DNA from: Notospermus geniculatus
Taxonomy: Eukaryota; Nemertea; Pilidiophora; Heteronemertea; Lineidae
Assembly (NCBI GenBank): GCA_002633025.1
Contig: NMRB01000009.1
Coordinates: 833,691 to 897,690, forward strand
DNA length: 64,000 bases
Reading direction: 5' to 3'
The notes below the pieces were generated by a model. It saw nothing but the letters and a program-made list of their open reading frames with translations. It was not told the DNA's origin and did no database searches. A program made the translations under genes and the position numbers. Shown here piece after piece: positions 55,206 through 64,000 of this stretch; within the stretch, counting starts at the first letter, position 1; each line of letters starts with the position of its first letter.

Positions 55206-57880
55206 AGAACCGATGATTCTTGTTACTGTTGGTGCCTCGTCCGAATTGACCACAGTGCTTTTCCCGTCGCTTGTCCACTGCCAGCTCATTACCAACCATT
55301 ATACGTGTAGGTCCGTTGGTGATTAACCTGTATCACGCCAGGAATGACGTGAAAGGTCGACGGTACATGTGATACAAATACAATGTACATGAAATGTATG
55401 TTTCGGTGGCTGTTGATCGTGACATCCAACATCCACCCTGGCCATCAATTATCATGCAATTTGTGTCCGATAACAGTCATCAATTTCCCATGGGCGTATT
55501 TGTACCTGGATGACAAAATAGTCTCGAGCGTATCAGAGAATTCTGAACACCATGTCTGTTGTAATCCCACGGGTTGAGAACAGCTATGAGGGGCAATCAT
55601 TCCGGAAGGGCATGACAGGAATAATGAAAGAAACGAAAAACCAGATTAATTTGCCAATAAACTGTCAGGACAATCTTTATAGCTTCCTGGGCCGGCAGCG
55701 AGCTTGCCAGAGGAGACCTGCTGAGGCTGCTTGGTGAACGAGCTTGTTTACTCTCCAAGCAGGAGTGGGATGACTTTTTCTGGTGATGACGCCCTTGTCT
55801 TGTCGTCCTGAAGCACCCAAAGGCAGGTGGTTTCTCAATGACATTTGTGGTTGCCTGGTCGGTCGGAACGATGGCTAATCTTCCAGCGGAGATCATGAGG
55901 TTGTGATGTATTGATTCCAACTTCACTCAATCAAATTAGGCTTCTCATTTGCCGGATAATGGCCTGTGGGGATTGCGACCAGACGCTGGGCGGTGATAAG
56001 TTGCCGCTGTAGCACGGACAGATACGTTATGTCTTGCCTAATGCCGTGATTATCCGACAGGACTGAAGACATCACGAGTCAAAATGGCCACCAGCATTAT
56101 AGGAGATCATCTCACTTTGCTTTCATACCTGACTCTCATTTGGACTATCTCGGCGCCTGCTCAACAACGGTTCAGGTCGATTCTGTCATGTTCACTCAGT
56201 CTAATTTGTCGTGTTGAGAAGCTCGAGGGAGTCCAACTCGACGGATGAAGATGATGAATTAACCCACGGAAAGAGCTACTCTACCGAGGAGTCGTCTTGC
56301 CTGGAGGGGCGGATTTCTGCATGTACTTGACTGATTACACCTGTTCTTGCAGTAGTCTTTAGTGGTTGTCCATATTGTCGGTACCTCGGGGGAAGAATTC
56401 TCATTAAAGGCTTTCGATAATGAAGTGGGTTCGTATAGCCTTGACATTTTACTTGTTCCACTGAGGCAAGCTGTCTTATGATGTGCGTGGGATTTCGTGA
56501 TAGACGTTGTTTGCAGCTCCATGTTGCATAAGTTGAATATTTTAGTAGTAACAGCGTTACTCGATGAAGGATCCCTAGGTTACAAAAGTCATTATTGGGT
56601 TCTGCCCACTTCTGAGTGGAACCTAGACAACGTGGCAACCCGTCGTATTTTCATGCAAGATTCTTGTTAATCAAACTTAGCAGCCAGGTTTAACATCTAT
56701 CAGCGTTTCTGGGTGTGAATGTTCCCCCTAATTATACTGCCCTATTGAACAGCCATGGTCTCTCTAAGGTATCTATTGTCATACATGTACGTCCCAATAT
56801 AAAGAAGGCAACATTGACAGGTGTTACACCGGTTTCAATGTAAACGGAGACCGCCTCCAGTCGTCTCAGAGTCTTTCCCCAAAGATCAAAAACTCCCCTC
56901 GCCGATAACATGTTTGTCAAAAATTCATCGCTTTACGAATTTTTGGTTGAGTAAATAGGAACAGGTGAAGTAACACACGTCATTGTTCCTTTAGCTTTTA
57001 AGAAGAATACAGTTTATTTCATCGATGAAATTATTGAAATTTTTCCCTTGCGGCAAATCTTACCAAGTGGCTTTTCGACGATAAATCTCCTCACATGTGC
57101 AGCGAAAAGGCGACACTGAAAAAGAATATTTGCCAGTCATTCCGTGCTTGGAGAGGAAATTTCAATTTAATCGCATTGAAATTGAGATTTGGGGAGATTG
57201 TCGTGATTCATCGAATCGCATCAAGAAGATTTCAAAGTTGCTTTTCACGAGGCTTTTTATGTCAAAGCACACAGCCTGAGGTAAAATCATATTATTGATC
57301 TCTGCCGCTCTGGTTACGGCTAATATTGTAACAACACGCTTGGATCCTTTGACATGAGGAGGGGGAGGTGTTTGGTTGGGTGGAGTGTGCGTTGAGTACC
57401 ACTGGGGTCAAATGATGGGGATGTCTAGTAATGAAGGCAAGCTGCAATGGCGCCATGGTATAAACTGTTCTAAGTTGTTTCACCATATTTTATCCCCTAC
57501 AAAGTTATTCTGCGTGATGCTGACTTATGTATATGAGTTGATACACCATCGTGATCAGAGATCAATCGAACAGCCAGAATCAGGTGATGCAACATAAGCT
57601 ACACGTCTTTGGGGAAATGTCATCTCACTCGTGGCGAAACCACCTTCTCGAATTGCATCACATCTTGAACATGAGAAGATGACATTGGTTGTCTTTGTTT
57701 CCATGTCGAGGAATGTTCCTGCGAAAATCCACCTTCTTGTATCCTACACGATAATCCGCCCTTTGTGATAATTCTATAGTTGGCGTCGTAAGGAAGAGCA
57801 GGAATTCTCCAGGGATGCTATGCACAGATGGAAACGTCTCCTGACCCCAAGGTGCTGCTACTGGTGTGCCATGCAGTCCT
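55206..57880. repeat. large direct duplication 2, copy 2
   Basis: 2675 bases, nearly identical to copy 1, with scattered substitutions and small indels (for example around 56770-56815) in the style of allelic variation. Unique sequence resumes after 57880. Confidence 0.9.
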
Positions 57881-58737
57881 TTGTTTTCATCAATCTGGGC
57901 TGTTGCTGCACGTTGCTCTGTTTGCACACCATGAAATACTATCTTCAATCCTGCCCTTGCACGAAACGAGTAGTGCAGCTGCTTCGGGAGCACGTTCGAG
58001 GCGCTTCGAAACGTACCAGACAATCGATAGTCCTTGATAGAAAGGGGCTACGCGCAAGTACATTGCACCCCATCGATTGCGAGTGACATTAGCCAGCCAG
58101 ATCCGACCGTTACTCGATGCCCGGCCAACCGCGACTACAGGTGGATATCTAAAGCCTCAAGGTCAGGTTCTGACTGCTAATCTTCTTCCTCCAAAACTCA
58201 GGAGCCTCCGGTAAGACACCAGGCCGATGCGAGAAACCCTAGATATCATGTGTATCAGAAAGGTCAACTTACATCTCCTGAACACGTATCATCGCTGGAC
58301 CCTTCTTTTGAAGAATCAGTCTCAAACGGATGAGTCCGTTGTTTGACCCTTGTCTGGGCGATCACAGTCGGTGTGATCATGTTGTGGCCTCGAATAGCCG
58401 GTGGCGGATAGACCGGGATATACTAAAAGCTAGATGAATAACACTCATTTTCGTGTCCACTCGGCACTGAAGAAGCTGCCGGAGGGTATTCGAGGCGTGC
58501 AATTTCCTCCTCAGTTACTACCCATTGAATGCTGGCTATTCTTTCGCCTTGCATGCTAATATCACCTTCTTCTACCTTCACGCGACAGTTCATCGATATT
58601 TAATGGTCAAGCGAGTCCTGGTTAGCAAGAAACAGCTTTTTTCATCATTTTCCAAGGATCACTTCATTTAGATCTTTCCCTGTGGTGTGTGCGTCTGTAC
58701 CGCTGTTGAAAACGTTTACTTCCCAATTCACGGATTC

Positions 58738-58996
58738 TTAAAGGAGCTCGACGTCCAAGTTGTAAACAAAGTGGTTTGTTTACAAACAGTGGCCAGCAAA
58801 CTAGTTTTATTCCTTCGTGAAGGTGGCAGCACCAGTAGCGCCCCGTGATCGTTAGACTGGTGCCCGGTCCAATGCAACTCACTCACGATATTCACGTCAG
58901 TACAAATCACCGACAATAGGTGGCAGCACCGCAGGCGTCGCGTGGATAGAGAACCAGTGAGTGAGTGTTTACAACTTGGACGTCCAGCTCCTTTAA
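58738..58996. mobile_element. TTAA-flanked MITE (piggyBac-like)
   Basis: Starts TTAA then AGGAGCTCGACGTCCAAGTT and ends AACTTGGACGTCCAGCTCCT then TTAA. Inverted ends of about 26 bases; TTAA on both sides is the piggyBac hallmark. 251 bases between the TTAAs, no transposase. Confidence 0.8.
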
Positions 58997-59069
58997 TAGC
59001 TTGATCCATGCAACTCTCTTGTGGACGAGCTGCCATTGACGACTGGGCCTCTGATAGCCTAGTGACTGG

Positions 59070-59160
59070 GCCTCTGGTAGCAAGACCCCATCCAAATGAG
59101 GAACTGTATGGGTATTGGAGCCAATCATGCATTGCCTTCGGCTCTGATGGCAAAATCTGG
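59070..59160 (+). repeat. diverged SINE tail copy
   Basis: CCCATCCAAATGAGGAACTG ... GCCTTCGGCTCTGATGGCAAA matches the SINE tail with more changes than other copies. Confidence 0.5.
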
Positions 59161-61420
59161 CCTTTGCAGTGGAAGTCACACAGGTGACGTTGATGAAGTA
59201 AGTCGGCATGTAGACCTTCCGACTAAATCAGCCAGCTGCGGCGAACGATTTTTGTAATATTCACTGAAGAATTCGACTGTAGCTGCGTAACGCCAACTGA
59301 ATGCTTCCCCGAGGAACAAAAAGTGATAAACATCCTCATGCACGTCTGCTCACGAGCCTTTGAACGTTGAAAATTCCATTACTTTCATTGATTTTTTGGT
59401 AATGCGAAATCGAATTTGGATATTTATGAAGCCTACAAGCTTTGAATTGGAATAGGAATGCTTCGTGTTACAAAGAGTCGATTGATATTTGACTACTTTT
59501 GTACCAACGACATTCAGATACCGAGATTTGCTCGTGCACCAAAGGTTATGCAGCACGTTTACACATCATGGTGGTGGTTCTTTGTTTGGTGTGTTTATGT
59601 GAGAGTATGAGATGACGACCTTCTCAGAATCAAGTCCCTCCATGAGTATCAGCATCCTCAGCGTCTGTCTATTACGTTGTTATTGCAGTTCCAGACTCTC
59701 TTACTGTGTTCCGGCTGCTTGGATTACATCCCCTCTACAGGAATCACTCGTTCCTTTGTAAAAGATGTGACCATCGACGAACAGGGGAAAAAACCAAGCG
59801 CGTCAGGGTAATCCTGGAACCGCTGATAGTTACATAAAAACGAGAAGGATTGTATGAAAGAATATATAGCAGTTGACTGTTCGTTGTTCGCTATAATGAG
59901 GACCCTAACCCACTGCCTCAATTGTGACTAGTCTGTAGTCTGGTGGTTAAAACTATTGAATTGAAAGGGACATTATTCAGGTCCTGGTCAATTTCCCACA
60001 TGAAGGCATCCATTGTGTAGGACCTGATTACTATGTGCTGCCTCTATCATAGTTGGCGTTTCTTGCTGTTGCAGTTCACGGCGTTTGGGGCATGAGCTGG
60101 ATGCTAGTGTCTTTGACGTGAGCCTGTTCCTACTTATGAATTGAAATCACACAATCCATGTCCTCCTATTGGCGATTGCATCAACCCAGATCTCACTTGG
60201 TGTTTCGTCATATTCCTTCATAACCGTGGGCGAAAGGACTCGAGGGCGAAACGAGCGAATACCCTCGTGTCTTTTCTTGTGTCATGTCTTTTCTTATGGA
60301 TTCAGTGCATAATCTTGCTGCCTCAGGTTACATGATGTTTTCATACATGTAATAGCACACCGTGTGGTGATGCAAAAAACCCACCAGAAACAATCTGGCT
60401 CAGTTAAAAATGGTGTGTTGGGGATGGATGCGACATCGTGCATGGTCCAATAGGCTTGGGAATGAGCTAGTGTTTCGTTATGCAGTAACTGCCAATTGCA
60501 TGGATGGACGATTGGTCAGTGGTACTCCATTGAGGTTTACCGTGATGTTAGGCAGCAGATTTCGCGCACTGAAGAAAACGGATGTAGGCCTACTCCATTC
60601 ATGGGAGTCACTTGGCAGTGTTCCTACTTAGAGTCGCAGTGGCAGTAGAACACCCAAACTAAGATCCCTTAAAAGTGACATCCATCCAATGTGCTTTGCG
60701 CCGTTCGTCCAAGCGGCATCAATGCCATCAGGGCAGTTGGAAGAAAGAAGACACCGTGAAACTCTTTACCGGTAATATTCTATTTTGCTGCCAGAATACA
60801 CTCAGCCGCACCATTAAGGTTATAGCGTTACTAAATGATGCGGGCAGCCGTTATCAAATCCACGTTAGCTTCCCGTGTCCATCCATGCAGCATCGTTGCC
60901 ATTTAACAGTTAAAAAGATGATTGTCACAGCTGCCGCTTTTGACGACTGCACCTCGAACGGCGTTAGTTTTCCACCTGCATGTTTGTCTCATCTTACAGG
61001 AAAGAAATCCTTGTCTGAGAATTGAAAAACCAAACATCAACCAATAATTCCCTTAGCACCAGTATTTACCAAAGTATCGGTTTTCGGGCTGTTTTTCTGC
61101 TTTCACGTGGTGGTGCAATGGCTTGAGGGATTGCAGTTGGCCTAATACCCCCTGAAATAAAAAATAACACAGATTTGTGGCAGATGATATTGGTATCCTC
61201 GCAAAAACACGGCTGTAAGTTTGACTTGTACAACTCTCCAGGTTTAGACTTGTCGATCTTCTAAAATAATAATGCGCAGATTTCTCTTAACATATTCTTG
61301 CGATTGGTAAAACTCACACACACATGTAGACTCAAACAAGAGGCTACAACAAGACTTACAGATAACCTATACATATCTTATCATTCTTTCCCCTTGCCCG
61401 CACATATCAAACCCTTCCCC

Positions 61421-61610
61421 TTATTTGGTTTCAGTTTGTCTATGGCCGTACAAGATGCTTAATGGACCAAATTCAGGAACTATATAGAAGCCCAACGTGA
61501 GCTTCTCCGGCATTTGATATGCAGCCGTGTCATCGGTTTTGCCCATCATAATCGCGATCACGTCTTTATACTCAGACACCACATGTTCGCTTCCCACTGT
61601 TGGTCTTGAT
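61421..61610 (-). CDS. possible terminal exon of an unknown gene
   Basis: Acceptor-like GATTCTGGTTTTCAG is followed by an open stretch of 62 codons to a TAA (SRPTVGSEHVVSEYKDVIAI ... ILYGHRQTETK), phase 2 at its start. The residue mix looks protein-like, but I know no family and cannot link it to an upstream exon: joining it to the donor at 62306 creates a TGA. Confidence 0.25.
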
Positions 61611-62109
61611 CTGAAAACCAGAATCGATGCTCTATAGAGTCTATGTTCCTTGCCTCTTCTTTCGGTAATAATCAAGTGATGATAATGGTAATAGTGATTC
61701 TGTATTTTAGATTATCCAAATGAGATCATTTTCAATATTTCTGGTAAGGGAATATCCAGTACAACGGATGTAACAGAGGGATGTGAATGGTTGAATTGAA
61801 TGGTTTACTACGAATACTGTAGATTTCGTCTCCGACACGATTAAAGCAATTCAACTTCCTTCTTTATACAATGTAGCTCTTCTATGTTGCCGAAGGTCTT
61901 TCTTGTTGCCATGACCTCGACCCAAACCTTCGACCAAGGATGTTTACATCGGCTCATTGTCTTTGAATATTGTCACGGCCACTAAATAGCTTATCTCTGA
62001 TGTCATGGATTATCGTATTCTTTGATCAATAATGGTAGTAGAAATTAATGGAGATAACAACGGTTATCGTTTAATGGATGTTCGTCTGTAAAGTGACATA
62101 TGACGTTCA

Positions 62110-62524
62110 TCACGTTGTCGATTCACCATCATTATTGGTATTATCCAGGGATACTATGGGATCTGTGAGCTGAAAGCCACCTGAGGGAAGGTCATAGTCT
62201 AAAAATACGACAATGGGACATTTTACTGTGCATCCCGAAAAGCCAAGGGAATTGAAGGTTTTCAGAAAAGCTTTGTCCCCTTTTGATAGCGATTTCATTA
62301 CTCACCAAAGTTCCGTAGTCATTTTTTTACGGAACACCTTAAAGTAATCTGTATCCACCTTCCATGATTGGCTATACATCGCGTTCTTGCCGAAAAAAGG
62401 AGAAAGCAGTGTGCGAACTACAGGGTTCTTTACCGTACACGGGTCTCCATTGCCATTCCAGAAAATATCAAAATAGTCTTCTCCGAACGTGAAAGATTGG
62501 CTAAATATCACGTGGTTGCTTTCG
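62110..62524 (-). pseudogene. possible repeat-protein exon with in-frame TGA
   Basis: One frame is open from an acceptor-like CATCATCCCTAG (exon from 62524) to 62110, broken only by a TGA at 62302-62304. The translation shows an internal repeat: SQSFTFGEDYFDIFW against SQSWKVDTDYFKVFR, and GDPCTVKNPVV against SGCTVKCPIVV further on; the repeat is also visible in the DNA (GATTGGCTA). A strong donor, TTTG|GTGAGT, overlaps the TGA, so the TGA may be intronic in a real gene, or the locus may be a decayed gene. Family unknown. Confidence 0.35.
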
Positions 62525-64000
62525 CTAGGGATGATGACAGGTTAAATCCTTAGTTGATCACAATGCTATTTGAATGTCATCCTCATGTTTGTTCTCATAC
62601 TTTTGCATTGCGTACAATTTTGTCAGAAAACCCTGGATAAAAATCGAGTACATTACCAGCAATGGAATAACGGAAGTATACGTGGTCTGAAGGTAACCCC
62701 CATAACAAATGGAGTCAGTGATATCACCCATTCATTTCGTATTCATATATACGTGTAACCATTGTTATACATTACTTTATACCGTAATTTCAAATCTATA
62801 ACGTCGGTTCATTCACTCAAAGCGTGAATACACACTGCGACGACTAATTCAACCATTAGGTGTCTCAAGTGCGTAGGCTGCTCGCCGGAATGACGCATAC
62901 GGCACGAAGGTGATTTTCTCCACCTGCTCGTCGCATAAATCCCCTCCATATATTTCTGAGCCGTGTCTCAAAGTGGTGCCTTTCGCACCATTAAATCACG
63001 CGTCGTCAGCTGGCTAAATTCCTCACACTGTAACGGGGACCTCCTGTCCTGTCTGTAATTTGCAACTCCATATATGCACCACCTCTGCCTCACCCGGCCT
63101 TGTTCTCTTTACGATGTGATTAGTGAATTACCCACGGCAGGTTGTCCGGAAAACGATTTTCTTATTGCCCATAATAGGTCTATGAATATCTGCATTTTAT
63201 GGCCGCTACGATCAATAGTTGTAGGAACAGGAGGTTAGTAGCCGAGAGAGACCATTATCCAAATGATGATGGGACCGGGATTGCGCTGTGAGAGTTTACA
63301 GTTAATCGTATAGGTAGATTAATATGGCTGCGCTCGAAGTAAATATCATCTTCATTCAGAGGTAAACAGCATTCCTCATCCAATCCCTGAAGAATCATAT
63401 AACCTCTTCTTCCTAGGCCCGATGAAGACCAATGTTAGAACGAAAACAACGACGGTGGGGACGACGAACAACTCTACCACAGTTCTATCTCTTACAATAT
63501 AGAATAGACTTGATGGAAAAGCCGTTGTTGCATTTGGTGTTGATTTTTTAGTTTAACTTTGTCAAGGGCTTTGGGCGTAACATCTCTTTAAAAGCCATTT
63601 TCCGACGTGGTCTGCTCGCCAAACTTGAAACTCATTTTGTTTTTGGGGAGACATCATCGCAGTACGTTCGTTTACGTTTGCTTCTGTTCGTGACGCCCGA
63701 GAACTTTTATTTGAATGATGTGGTTTGTTGGTGAGTGAGTCACCGGAGAGAATCAACCATCAGGTGGAGGTAGGCTTATTTTCTGTATCAGATTCATAAT
63801 GGATCGGATGGGACTATAAAACAAAAAAAAACTTTCATTAGCAACCACATTGAATAGAATCCGTTGTGAGTGCTTCGTAGGAGGAAAACATTTTTAAAAC
63901 AACTCTCCCCTTGGGCATTCCTGGTAGACGTAAAGACAACAAATATCACCCTTGTTTTATTCTAAGAGCGATTGTCACGAAGACTATTCTGAACATATTA
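62525..64000. other. right end, no gene seen
   Basis: AT-rich DNA without a supported exon or repeat. Confidence 0.35.

Larger units (their letters stand above)
57881..61420. other. intergenic, no gene seen
   Basis: Holds the TTAA-flanked MITE at 58738-58996 and a SINE tail near 59070-59160; otherwise no supported feature. Confidence 0.35.

Noticed and set aside
52690-56522. Identical short proteins encoded twice, suggesting a tandem gene family
   Set aside because: They recur only because the surrounding 2.7 kb is duplicated, probably by assembly; no sign that they are coding.
60675-61025. 116-codon plus-strand frame
   Set aside because: No family resemblance, promoter or splice evidence.
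61421-62524. Joining the two minus-strand candidate exons into one gene
   Set aside because: The donor at 62306 and acceptor at 61610 are both phase 2, but the join makes a TGA, so they are not neighbours in one transcript without another exon.
62570-62758. Plus-strand frame starting with a hydrophobic MFVLILLHC-like stretch
   Set aside because: No good start context, donor or TATA box; much weaker than the 36395 candidate.

Overview
The window looks like nuclear DNA from an invertebrate animal, probably a marine deuterostome such as an echinoderm, hemichordate or lancelet. That placement is inference. It rests on GT-AG (and one GC-AG) introns, genes spread over many small exons, dense short inverted-repeat transposons, tRNA-derived SINEs, very frequent AGGCCTA and ACATGTA words, a centromere-licensing protein of animal architecture, and a rhodopsin-like GPCR. 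There is no bacterial-style operon, CRISPR array or phage module.

The left 27 kb carries almost all supportable genes. Two paralogous genes of a family I do not recognise, here called A (2160-6237, +) and B (20324-23392, +), have the same four-exon layout with every intron in phase 2 at matching positions. Between them, on the opposite strand, lies a 13-coding-exon MIS18BP1/KNL2 homologue (10572-16758, -) encoding about 1130 residues, with a SANTA domain, a CENP-C-like motif and a SANT/Myb domain in that order. Downstream of B, after a 1.4 kb CACTA-like element, is an intronless rhodopsin-family GPCR (25659-26624, +) that lacks the segment normally carrying the E/DRY motif.

From about 26.6 kb to the end the DNA is mostly gene-poor and full of short mobile elements: foldback elements, TIR elements with recognisable target duplications, a 525 bp TIR element made largely of one repeated word, and a dispersed SINE family. 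Only weak gene signals are seen there: a TATA box plus signal-peptide first exon at 36.2-36.6 kb (+), and two possible minus-strand exons at 61.4-62.5 kb, one with an internal protein repeat and an in-frame TGA.

Assembly quality matters. There is a 649 bp N gap (42318-42966). Two large near-identical direct duplications (48490-50409 and 52513-57880) each have exactly one N at the junction, which suggests two haplotypes laid end to end. One of these pairs shows the same site with and without a transposon insertion.

MIS18BP1 would act in CENP-A deposition at centromeres and the GPCR at the cell surface. The A/B proteins are long, mostly helical and probably intracellular, since no signal peptide or clear membrane segment is visible. 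I see no evidence that these genes form a pathway; adjacency may be incidental.
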